This document shows, in pieces, positions 56,048 through 64,000 of a stretch of 64,000 nt of DNA. Positions within the stretch are counted from its first letter, which is position 1, and each line of letters begins with the position of its first letter. The notes under the pieces were generated by a model that did no database searches, was not told where the DNA came from, and saw only the letters and a program-made list of their open reading frames with translations. The position numbers were made by a program, and so were the translations under genes. The DNA lies in assembly GCA_963779225.1 (NCBI GenBank), contig CAVZWW010000003.1, positions 3,472,001 to 3,536,000 on the forward strand, in the 5' to 3' direction. The stretch is from CAVPCZ01 sp963779225. Its GTDB lineage: Bacteria; Bacteroidota; Ignavibacteria; UBA10030; UBA6906.

Positions 56048-57352
56048 CTAACTCCCCCGCCCTATCCCGTAATACGTAAATCCCTTCTCTTTCATCACCT
56101 TCGGGTCGTAGATATTCCGTCCGTCGAAGATCACGGGAGTACGAAGAAGGGACTTGATCCGGTCGAAATCGGGGCGGCGGAACTCGTTCCACTCCGTCAC
56201 CACCACAAGCGCGTCGGCGCCTTTGACCGCATCATAGTTGCTGTCGCACAGTTTGATGGACTTCCCGACACGGTGTTTGGCCTCTTCCATTGCTGCAGGA
56301 TCAAAGGCACGGATGGATGCACCTTCACGGAGCAGCGACTCGATGATGGTGAGAGAAGGAGCCTCACGCATGTCGTCTGTGTTCGGCTTAAACGCAAGTC
56401 CCCAGAGAGCGATCTGCTTTCCCTTGAGCTTTCCGCCGAAGTGTTTCTTGATCTTGTCGACGAGTACCAGTTTCTGCCGGCGATTGACGGCCTCCACGGC
56501 ATCGAGAATGTGGAGCTCGTGATCGTACGTGCGTGATGTATTCAACAGCGCGGAGACGTCTTTCGGAAAGCATGAACCGCCGTACCCAACACCGGGGAAG
56601 AGGAACTGCAGTCCGATGCGGGCATCGGTCCCCATCCCTTTCCGAACCAGATCGATGTCGGCACCCACGCGCTCGCAGAGGTTGGCGATCTCGTTCATGA
56701 AGGAGACCTTTGTCGCCAGGAACGAGTTGGCAGCATATTTGGTGAGCTCTGCGCTACGGATGTCCATCACGATCAGCGGGTTCCCGGTGCGTACAAAGGG
56801 CGCATAGAGATCCTGCATAATAGCCAGAGCGCGCGGACTGTTGGACCCGATCACCACGCGGTCGGGCTTCATGAAGTCATTCACCGCGGCCCCTTCCTTG
56901 AGGAACTCGGGATTTGACACAACGTCAAATGGATGTTTTGTCTCTTTCCCGAGAATTTCCCGGACGCGGTCACCTGTCCCGACAGGAACGGTGCTCTTGT
57001 TGACAATCACCTTGTACCCATCCATCACTTTGCCGATTCTCCTTGCCACATCAAGTACATGCTGGAGGTCTGCAGATCCATCTTCGGCCTGCGGGGTCGG
57101 AAGCGCGAGGAAGATTACGTCGGTTTTCTTGACCGCCATGGGCAGATCACCTGTGAAAACCAGGCGCTTTTCGGTCACGTTTTTCCTGAGAAGGTCAGTA
57201 AGTCCGGGTTCGTAGATCGGACTTTCTCCCTTGCGCAATTTCTTGAGTTTCTGCTCATCGACGTCCACGCATATCACATCGTTGCCGCTTTCCGCAAAGC
57301 ACGTTCCTGCGACGAGGCCGACGTAGCCCGTTCCTATAACGCTGAGTTTCAT
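56048..57352 (-). CDS. ugd: UDP-glucose 6-dehydrogenase
   Basis: 434 residues. Ugd oxidises UDP-glucose to UDP-glucuronate. The NAD motif GTGYVGLVAGTCFAESGNDV, the AVNDFMKPDRVVIG block and the catalytic Cys in GYGGSCFPKDVSALL are all in place. It is 3 bases after the sugar transferase gene and about 100 bases before the UXS gene, in the same direction. Confidence 0.96.
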   Translation of the reverse strand: MKLSVIGTGYVGLVAGTCFAESGNDVICVDVDEQKLKKLRKGESPIYEPGLTDLLRKNVTEKRLVFTGDLPMAVKKTDVIFLALPTPQAEDGSADLQHVLDVARRIGKVMDGYKVIVNKSTVPVGTGDRVREILGKETKHPFDVVSNPEFLKEGAAVNDFMKPDRVVIGSNSPRALAIMQDLYAPFVRTGNPLIVMDIRSAELTKYAANSFLATKVSFMNEIANLCERVGADIDLVRKGMGTDARIGLQFLFPGVGYGGSCFPKDVSALLNTSRTYDHELHILDAVEAVNRRQKLVLVDKIKKHFGGKLKGKQIALWGLAFKPNTDDMREAPSLTIIESLLREGASIRAFDPAAMEEAKHRVGKSIKLCDSNYDAVKGADALVVVTEWNEFRRPDFDRIKSLLRTPVIFDGRNIYDPKVMKEKGFTYYGIGRGS

Positions 57353-57355
57353 ATG

Positions 57356-58796
57356 TCAGTATGCTCCTTTTCCGAATAAGACCACTGGGACTGTTCGTGC
57401 GAGGATTTCCAGATCGAACAGCAGCGACTGGTGTTCGATGTAGTACAGATCGAGAAGCACCATCTCCCGGAATCCCAGTTCGCTCCGCCCGGAGATCTGC
57501 CAGAGGCCTGTCATGCCCGGTTTGGCGCGGACACGCTGCCGGAAGAAGCCGCCCAGTGCGTCGTCTTCCTGCATTCGCTGGTAGTCGCTCACCGGGAGTG
57601 GACGCGGGACCGACGAGGCTCATATCACCCTTGAGCACATTGACCAGCTGCGGCAAGCTCATCGATGCTGATAGCGGCGGATGAAGCCTGCCGACGCGTG
57701 TCACACGCGGATCGTACCGAAGCTTGAAGAGCGCGCCTGTAGATTCATTATGTTGGAACAGGGATTCTTTTTGTTCGTCGGCGCCATGGTGCATCGAGCG
57801 AAACTTGAGAAAATCGAAAGGTTCGTCATTATCAGCAAGGGAGCGGCGCTGCCGGAAAAAGGCCGGGCCGTGCGATTCGATTCTCGTCGCCACGCCGACA
57901 CCGATGAAAACCGGGAGCAGCAAGACCAGGCAGATCGAAGACCCCGACGATGTCAAAGAGCCGCTTTGCAGTATGCTTTTCAGAGACTCCAGCCGCTGGT
58001 GGGTTGGAGAGTAGATGGCGATTCCGGCCGTATCATAAATTCCCGCCCTCGAAAAGAGAACGTCCGCTTCCGGCGAAATTACGCGCATCCCTATCCGATC
58101 CGTTTTGCACAGGCCCTGGAGTTTGTCGTATGAACCGTTTAGTTGCGATGTGGAGAAGGTGATCAACTCGATTTCTTTCCGTCTGACCTCATCCTCGACA
58201 ACCGACCGCTCGACATGAAGCATGCCGTGTCCGTTGGACTTGTGAGGGGTTGTAATCACGCCTACCACATCGTAGCCGAGGTCACCGTATTTTTCCAGCC
58301 GGAGGAGGAGGTTGTCGATATAGGGTGATGATCCGATTGCCAGTGTCTTCCAGCGTCCGAAACCCGCGGCTCGCAGCCGACGGAGACCCTTCCGGAGGAG
58401 GACCCACGTGAAGATATAGAGCACAGGGAACAGCGCAAAGAAGACAAGAAGCAGGACGCGGGAGAAAAAGAGCCCCCGGACAAGAAGTACCACGCCGAGG
58501 ATTATTGCCAGCGCATACACATATGCCTTCCCTCCCATATGCATCTGACGCTGGAAAGACACTTGAGAGACTGTTCGGTAGAGCCCCTGCGCTGTGAGGG
58601 AGAACATGAAGATCAGGAGGATGAAAACGAGTAGGGCGCCGTGATCAGCCAGGCTTTGCCTGATCGGCTGGTCCATATTCCCCACAAATACTGCGAACAA
58701 GAGAGCAGATGTGACGAGGATGGAGTCGACGCCTATCGCCCCGAAGGCAACGACTGTCCGCCAGTTCCTGCGGAGAAACGAATGAAATGATTTCAT
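57356..58796 (-). CDS. Second undecaprenyl-phosphate sugar phosphotransferase, with several frameshifts
   Basis: About 479 residues after repair from the ATG at 58796 (MKSFHSFLRRN). Four or five N-terminal membrane segments, a CoA-binding-like domain (LAIGSSPYIDNLL) and a catalytic domain with PAFFRQRR, KFRSMHHGADEQ and GDMSLVGP are seen. The last 78 codons, in another frame, give GMTGLWQISGRSELGF and LDLYYIEHQSLLFDLEIL. Within about 57605-57685 four single extra bases are needed to restore VGRFIRRYSIDELPQL and GPRPLP; a further one-missing/one-extra pair lies near 57942-57967 at KRLFDIVG. Such clustering suggests error or a decaying gene. It is the initiating enzyme of the locus. Confidence 0.82.
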
Positions 58797-59358
58797 CAAT
58801 TCCGATCCGGCATGTAACGGTCTGCCTCCCCACCGCAAACCTACTACTTTGATAAATAAACTAGGCAAAATGCTGGAAAATAGCAATCTCAAGCGGGCGA
58901 GACCGGGCTCATAGTCGCTTGATTTGCCGGCGAATCCTTCTCTTTGCTCCACTCAGGGCGCCAAAAACAATGGATACTTGAAGGGTGGAGGTAATCTGCC
59001 GCAAAAAAGGGGATCCTTGCTCAGACGAAGTTGGAAAAATAAGGAATAGGAGGGAAGCTTGTGGAGCGTTATGAACAGATCTGACTCTCGTTCGGCCGTA
59101 AGATGAAGTTTCAGTGACCGCCTTACACTCCGGGTCAACATTTGTATCGATAACAGAGAAATCCACATATGAACTGCCACGCACACTGCCCAACTATCCG
59201 TCGTTTGGACGACATCAACCTGGTCATGTGCAATTGGGCGGCTGATGACAACTATTCAGATTCGGCATTAAAGGGTCCTTGGATCCCGCCCGTAATCAAG
59301 GAAGGGAGTTCGAAAGAGTCATTCAAACGCCCTCGCAACCATCTACGAGTATTCGTTG
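58797..59358. other. Intergenic region before the methyltransferase gene
   Basis: About 560 bases; base composition falls here and stays lower to the end of the window. No gene or RNA is recognised. The promoter for the sugar transferase operon is presumably near 58800-58900. Confidence 0.45.
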
Positions 59359-59997
59359 TCAAGGCGATGTATGAGATGCCGGGCATTTTCGATATGAAAT
59401 GATCGACTTCGTTACGCCAAGAACTTTCTCTTCTAGGATTTCACCATCTGGGAATAGAAGCCGCATCCGTTTCTTATCGAGTAACCAAATGTGTTCGATT
59501 TCCCAAACAGGATCGGCGTGATAGGCTTTGGGGAACGAAAAAGGCCACCATCGTGCAATCAACCGTTGCAGGAACCTTGGCATATACTGTAGATAAGGGA
59601 ACAAGAAGTGTATCTCAATCGGAAAGTGTTTATTAGGTGTCTGAATCCAGAATCTCTTCCCAACGCGACGGGCTTCTTTTGCCATGAGACGCTGTCGGGA
59701 GTAATCTCCGACGTGTTCTATTACGCTGTTTGAGAAGACGATATCAAATGACTTGTCGGGGATTTGAGACAAATCACACGCATCCCCCCGTATATACGAC
59801 AATCCGTTCTCTGATCTGTCGGTACAATCAATATTCAGAATCGTTACAGCAGACTCTAAACCTGACCCAAGCCACGTATGAGCGGATCCGCCCACATCGA
59901 GTATCCTGGTTGCCTTTGAAGGTGCCAGATGCTCCTGGAAAAGCGTGAACCGCTGACGCCGAAAACGGTTATCTGTGAGTGTCTTCCTTTCTTTCAT
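59359..59997 (-). CDS. SAM-dependent methyltransferase, class I
   Basis: 212 residues. The SAM-binding motif ILDVGGSAHTWLGSG, the acidic residue at the end of the next strand (LNIDC) and SFDIVFSNSVIEHVGD match class I methyltransferases. The C-terminal region (WEIEHIWLLDKKRMRLLFPDG) is like those in polysaccharide clusters, where such enzymes methylate sugars. It overlaps the next glycosyltransferase gene by 4 bases. Substrate unknown. Confidence 0.87.
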   Translation of the reverse strand: MKERKTLTDNRFRRQRFTLFQEHLAPSKATRILDVGGSAHTWLGSGLESAVTILNIDCTDRSENGLSYIRGDACDLSQIPDKSFDIVFSNSVIEHVGDYSRQRLMAKEARRVGKRFWIQTPNKHFPIEIHFLFPYLQYMPRFLQRLIARWWPFSFPKAYHADPVWEIEHIWLLDKKRMRLLFPDGEILEEKVLGVTKSIISYRKCPASHTSP

Positions 59998-61184
59998 GGC
60001 GCAACTGAATCAATATTTGATCTCAATCTCATAACCTTTGAGTAGAGAGCAAGCATTTGTTCATAAAATGCTTCAAATTCAAATCTCTCGAGAAATCGTT
60101 GCCGACCCTTCACGCCCATTTCTTCGCGCAGTGGCCGGTCCGCAAGAAGCTTCCCTATTGCTTCCGCCATCGCGAGATCATCGCCAGGAGGAACGAGAAA
60201 CCCGCTAACCCCGTGGTCAACTTGCTCCAGCGTTCCCCCTATTGAAGTTCCCACAACGGGCTTCGCCAAGGCCATCGCTTCAATCACCACTCCCCCAAAA
60301 GGCTCCGGTATAACGGAAGCCAGAACGGAAATATCCAGCGAGGACATCGCTGCCTTGATATTCCTTGCATCCCCCGTGTACACGACGCAATTACCAAGCT
60401 GGAGATCTTGGATGAGTGCTTTGAGCTTGACGAGGTGTTCCTCGTTACCCGGGAACGGACTGCCGATAATGACAAAACGGGCGTCTGAGTAGGTCCGATG
60501 CAGAAAACTCGCTGCCCTCACGAAGATTTCCTGCCCCTTTCTGCGAAGTCGCACCCGGCCCACAAGCCCGACAACGATTTTCCCAAGAAGACCAAATTGC
60601 CGCCTGAATTCGGCGACATCAATCTGATTGATGTTCTCAAACTCCGACCGTGGAAACCCGTCGTGTATCACCACCGTGCGTCGACTTCGAATTGCCGCAT
60701 GAAATTGCTCAGCTATTGGCGAGGAAACGCAACAGATCCTGGTAGAAAACATGTACATGTACCACTGGTACCATCGAAAGAGCCATGGGAACTCGGAGAA
60801 TGATTCACGTACATGCCATACGTGCGGTATTGAGGCCAACTTTGTAGCAGGTCCGGACGAGAGAATGACGGAGGTGTTTGAATGAACAACGTCAGGGCGC
60901 ATCCGGCGCATGTGCCATGCAAGCATTAAGACCGAAGCTGGAAAGACAACGAGCAATCCCATGAGGCCCTTCAGCGACCCAAAACGGAAGCGATCAATAA
61001 TCGACAGTGATTTCTGAACGCGGACAACAACTCCGGACTTCTTCAGTTCGTCACATAGCAGGCCGGATGACGGGAGTACCACTTCAACAGAATGGCCATC
61101 CCTAGCAAGCCGGGTGGATAGTCTCAGGAGCGAGCGGCTCGCCCCATACAGGTCTGATCCGCTGTGCACAAAGAGTATCTTCAC
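59994..61184 (-). CDS. Glycosyltransferase family 4
   Basis: 396 residues of a GT-B fold. N-terminal domain starts ILFVHSGSDLYGASRSLLRL; the donor domain has VGLVGRVRLRRKGQEIFVRA and the family E(x7)E signature in EPFGGVVIEAMALAKPVVGT. Retaining GT4 enzymes transfer sugars from nucleotide donors. It overlaps the methyltransferase by 4 bases, so the two are translated together as part of the glycan locus. Confidence 0.92.
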   Translation of the reverse strand: MKILFVHSGSDLYGASRSLLRLSTRLARDGHSVEVVLPSSGLLCDELKKSGVVVRVQKSLSIIDRFRFGSLKGLMGLLVVFPASVLMLAWHMRRMRPDVVHSNTSVILSSGPATKLASIPHVWHVRESFSEFPWLFRWYQWYMYMFSTRICCVSSPIAEQFHAAIRSRRTVVIHDGFPRSEFENINQIDVAEFRRQFGLLGKIVVGLVGRVRLRRKGQEIFVRAASFLHRTYSDARFVIIGSPFPGNEEHLVKLKALIQDLQLGNCVVYTGDARNIKAAMSSLDISVLASVIPEPFGGVVIEAMALAKPVVGTSIGGTLEQVDHGVSGFLVPPGDDLAMAEAIGKLLADRPLREEMGVKGRQRFLERFEFEAFYEQMLALYSKVMRLRSNIDSVAP

Positions 61185-61276
61185 ACTTGCACTTCCGTAC
61201 GTTGTAGGCTATTGGGAAACCGCACCGATTCTCACGACGTTCGAGCCAACCCAGGGAACAATTAAGTGTCCAGGCT

Positions 61277-62086
61277 TCATGATATGGTTGTTTTGTTTTT
61301 CACCTTGTGGAACACTACCCCAATTTGACGAGGTTTCCTCCCCATGCCGAACATCAGATGGTCGACCACTCTCGACAACCACCAGGGAATCCATGCCGTT
61401 GAAAAGTTAAACACTGCCGCGACGACTGGGCCAAACGTCCGCCAACGTTGGTTGTACTTCTCATAGTAGAATCGTTCCACCAGGTAGAATATCGTTTCAT
61501 TTTCAATAGCCGCCATTGGGCCCAAGCCAGCACGTTCGGCAGACGCAACCAATGACCCTCGCGTGTATTGCCTCACATGGTTCGGATCCGAATACTTTTC
61601 GTTGATCGGAACAATGACAACTGCAATGCCATCATCACACAAAACCCGCGACAGTTCATTGATTGTCGTAGAATCATCCGGGACATGTTCGAGCACGTGC
61701 GAAGCAATCACAATGTCGAAACTGGCGTCAGGGAACGGGAAAGAGTCCTTGATCGGCAAAAACTCATAATGTTTGAACTTCTTTTTTCTTGCCCGCCTCT
61801 CGGCGTGCTCAATTGCCGACGGGGACATCTCCAGCCCATATATCTCAGATGTCTTGTGAAATGAGTTGAGGACTTCCCCACTGCCAAAGCCAAGCTCCAG
61901 TACGCGTTGATTCCGCCGAGACTTACCCCCTTTCCGCATTAGATACAGGCATGTACGTTTCTTGATTTGCGTATCATACCGACAACGAAACCACCACCAC
62001 GGCTTCCGGTAGTACGTGTCATATAGAGCTTTATTGGCATCTTCTGCGTGCAATGTATCGTTCCCTGATGCCTTGCTTGTGAGCAT
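61277..62086 (-). CDS. SAM-dependent methyltransferase, class I
   Basis: 269 residues. The SAM motif VLELGFGSGEVLNSF, the LEMSPSAIEHAE stretch and SFDIVIASHVLEHVPDD are present, as in class I methyltransferases. The rest (YFYEKYNQRWRTFGPVVAAV) fits membrane-associated relatives in glycan clusters. It lies between two glycosyltransferase genes on the same strand. Substrate not known. Confidence 0.88.
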   Translation of the reverse strand: MLTSKASGNDTLHAEDANKALYDTYYRKPWWWFRCRYDTQIKKRTCLYLMRKGGKSRRNQRVLELGFGSGEVLNSFHKTSEIYGLEMSPSAIEHAERRARKKKFKHYEFLPIKDSFPFPDASFDIVIASHVLEHVPDDSTTINELSRVLCDDGIAVVIVPINEKYSDPNHVRQYTRGSLVASAERAGLGPMAAIENETIFYLVERFYYEKYNQRWRTFGPVVAAVFNFSTAWIPWWLSRVVDHLMFGMGRKPRQIGVVFHKVKNKTTIS

Positions 62087-62110
62087 GTGATAACTCCGTT
62101 GGGAAACCTT

Positions 62111-63118
62111 TCAGCTTGACACTTCACGGAAAAGTCGTTGATATTCAAAGGCAATCCTTGCGGGAGAAAATATTTTTGCAGTCTCTCTCGCGTTCTTAAC
62201 GAGCCTGTTGCGAAGATTGTGGTCATTCAATAGTCGTTCGATCGCATACTCAAGCGCCGTCGGGTCACCCGCAGGAACAAGGAGGGCATCCTTTTCATCT
62301 TCAAGAAACTCAGCCACACCAGCTCCGCGTGAGACGACCACAGGAATACCTCGGTAGAAGGCTTCGATGACGGGCATCCCGAACGATTCATAAATGCTTG
62401 GTTGGACATATATGCACGATCGAGAGAATTGTTCCGCAATCTCCACCGGGCGCAATGGACCTTTTAACAACATTGTTTGTTTGTCATAATCAGGATACAT
62501 TGCCGTTATGCTTCGACGGTCGCCATGACCTGCAATCAATAATGATCTTCTCTCTTTCGACGAGTGGACCGCTTCAACAAGGATTTGAGCCCCCTTTGTC
62601 TTCCCGTATCCGCAAAGAGAGAAAATGTCTACCGACTTTGTTCCCACAGGTTGATCGTAGGTCAGTCTGCGTGGGTCCACAGCATTGGGCACAACCTTCC
62701 CTCCGAACACATGCTCAGTCTCTTCGACTTTCTGGCGGATATGATGCGAAACATAAATGCGGTTCCTGAACAAGAACTTTATCTGCAAACGATGCATAAA
62801 CGCATTGTAACGAGAGTTTTCGCCCTCTATCTTGTCATATCCATGCACGGTTAAAAATGTTCTCTCCGATCTAGGATAGAGGAGCCCAACGAGTAATCCG
62901 TAATTCGCAGCCAGATGGACGTTTATTGCATCCCACCTACGCAAAAGTATTAGCAGTAAGGACAGGTATTGTAGGAGTCTGCTACGATGCTTGTGTGGAT
63001 GAACAGTCCAGTTGAAGGTATTCTCACGTGCTCCAGCAGCCAGAGCTTCTAAGGCTGTTGCGGGTCCTTCACCATGTTCGCCCAGGAAGTTGCGATGCCC
63101 GACCAGGAGGATCTTCAT
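62111..63118 (-). CDS. Glycosyltransferase family 4
   Basis: 335 residues with the GT-B layout: an N-terminal GHRNFLGEHGEGPATALEAL, a donor domain with SLCGYGKTKGAQILVEAVHS and the E(x7)E signature in YESFGMPVIEAFYRGIPVVV. It lies 9 bases downstream of the GT2 gene and 24 bases before the methyltransferase, all on the minus strand. Confidence 0.92.
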   Translation of the reverse strand: MKILLVGHRNFLGEHGEGPATALEALAAGARENTFNWTVHPHKHRSRLLQYLSLLLILLRRWDAINVHLAANYGLLVGLLYPRSERTFLTVHGYDKIEGENSRYNAFMHRLQIKFLFRNRIYVSHHIRQKVEETEHVFGGKVVPNAVDPRRLTYDQPVGTKSVDIFSLCGYGKTKGAQILVEAVHSSKERRSLLIAGHGDRRSITAMYPDYDKQTMLLKGPLRPVEIAEQFSRSCIYVQPSIYESFGMPVIEAFYRGIPVVVSRGAGVAEFLEDEKDALLVPAGDPTALEYAIERLLNDHNLRNRLVKNARETAKIFSPARIAFEYQRLFREVSS

Positions 63119-63127
63119 CGAAAGTGC

Positions 63128-63949
63128 CTATAGCTTTCGATCATGCCAAGGATTCACACGCCGCGAAAACGCCCTTACCACCGCTTTCAGAAACAATCTA
63201 TGAAGGGGTGAGAAGACAGTGCCCCCGTAACGTCTGTTTACAGCAAGGATCTCCTGCCAGTGCTTTGCTGCCTTCCGGCTCTTCGCATTACCGTGCAGGC
63301 GAAATGCACCCAGGAATTCATCGATGAAGTGTACGCGTCCCCTTGAGCCCAATCTCAGCCAATATTCGTAGTCCATTGCATAGTGCAAATCCGCCTCAAG
63401 ATAGCCCAACTTTGTGCATAAAGACCTTCGCCAAAACGCCGTCATCTGGGGAATCCAGCCGGGATGGAAATTCAACAGGTGGTCAAAGTGCCCCTTCGTA
63501 ACACAATTCAACTCGTTCATGATCATGGAAACATCCTTCTGCTTTCCAGCCTCCTCATAGTCTCCGAGGATTTCTCCTGATTCTGACACGAGTTTGGCTT
63601 TGCCGAAAACGAAATCCACTTCCGGGTGTTTTGAAAAATAGTCGCCCACCTTGGCAAGACAACCGGGGAGATACAGATCATTGGAATTCAACCACGCCAC
63701 TATTTCACCGGAGGCAGCACGTAGCCCCTTGTTAATCGCATCTGACTGTCCAGCGTCTTTTTCAGAAGACCATTTGATACTGTCTCCGTACCTTCGCAGA
63801 ATGTCCTGAGTGGCGTCAGTGGATCCCCCGTCACAAACCAGGACCTCAAGATCAGGATATGATTGTTCGACGATGCTCTTGAGTGTAGCTTCGATGAATG
63901 ATGCCGTATTGAAACTCGGAACAACAATTGTAAGTTTAGGGAGGGCCAT
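63128..63949 (-). CDS. Glycosyltransferase family 2
   Basis: 273 residues with the GT-A fold: LTIVVPSFNTASFIEATLKS, a DGGSTDATQDIL motif for the nucleotide-sugar, and VAWLNSNDLYLPGCLAKVGD where a DxD is replaced by NSND, as happens in this family. The later MDYEYWLRLG is typical. It ends 9 bases before the next glycosyltransferase gene, and more genes of the same series probably follow outside the window. Confidence 0.93.
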   Translation of the reverse strand: MALPKLTIVVPSFNTASFIEATLKSIVEQSYPDLEVLVCDGGSTDATQDILRRYGDSIKWSSEKDAGQSDAINKGLRAASGEIVAWLNSNDLYLPGCLAKVGDYFSKHPEVDFVFGKAKLVSESGEILGDYEEAGKQKDVSMIMNELNCVTKGHFDHLLNFHPGWIPQMTAFWRRSLCTKLGYLEADLHYAMDYEYWLRLGSRGRVHFIDEFLGAFRLHGNAKSRKAAKHWQEILAVNRRYGGTVFSPLHRLFLKAVVRAFSRRVNPWHDRKL

Positions 63950-64000
63950 CTCTATAGGGTTTTTCTGAAAGAGACAGGCGTTGCGCGACTTCAGATAAGC

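Noticed and set aside
1..64000. CRISPR arrays, prophage or insertion sequences
   Set aside because: No regularly spaced repeats, cas genes, transposases or phage structural genes were seen on either strand.

Overview
The window looks like a chromosomal contig from a Gram-negative bacterium of the FCB (Bacteroidota/Chlorobiota/Ignavibacteria) lineage. This is inferred from four secreted proteins that end in a type-A sorting domain of the NYPNPFNPST type used by the type IX secretion system, from many outer-membrane beta-barrels, an ExbB/ExbD/TonB operon, LolA, and tRNA genes without an encoded CCA. G+C is moderately high over most of the window and visibly lower in the last 5 kb. No species name can be assigned from the sequence alone.

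Layout. 0-2 kb: the end of an S9 peptidase, then a MOSC-protein/bacilliredoxin pair. 2.3-9.7 kb: exported proteins (an S8 subtilase, two SGNH-like proteins, a CX4CH protein with a sorting domain) mixed with rearranged non-coding DNA that holds a purU remnant and a G-rich telomere-like tract. 10-17 kb: purU, an aconitase with a histone H1-like tail, and clpS-alaS. 17.6-20 kb: gmhA and a WcaJ-like sugar transferase. 20-27 kb: an envelope operon (TPR protein, beta-barrel, SPOR protein, ExbB, ExbD, TonB). 28-31 kb: glnK, porin, amt. 31-41.5 kb: a tightly packed housekeeping series (rng, gcvT, comB, ftsK, lolA, a flippase-like protein, an OMP, cyclophilin, holA). 41.8-46.1 kb: SRP RNA, tRNA-Ala, tRNA-Arg, tRNA-Ser, and a Wzz/SLBB polysaccharide export pair. 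48-51 kb: two peroxiredoxins and a ptpS-folE-SDR pterin operon. 51-55 kb: three repeat-bearing envelope genes (two DUF2279 paralogues and a DUF1207-like gene). 55-64 kb: UDP-xylose synthase, UDP-glucose dehydrogenase, a second sugar transferase and a glycosyltransferase/methyltransferase series, i.e. a surface polysaccharide locus.

Working together. The sugar transferases, Wzz, SLBB export protein, UXS/Ugd and glycosyltransferases would make and export a surface glycan. TonB/ExbBD and the barrels serve outer-membrane transport. GlnK with Amt and a porin would handle ammonium. The pterin trio closely matches the tetrahydrobiopterin route, including a PTPS that resembles the animal enzyme.

Caution. 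At least six conserved genes, including the normally essential alaS and ftsK, carry single-base frameshifts, mostly one extra base and several in short homopolymers. This points to residual sequencing error at least as much as to gene decay. Frameshifted genes are given here as one feature each.
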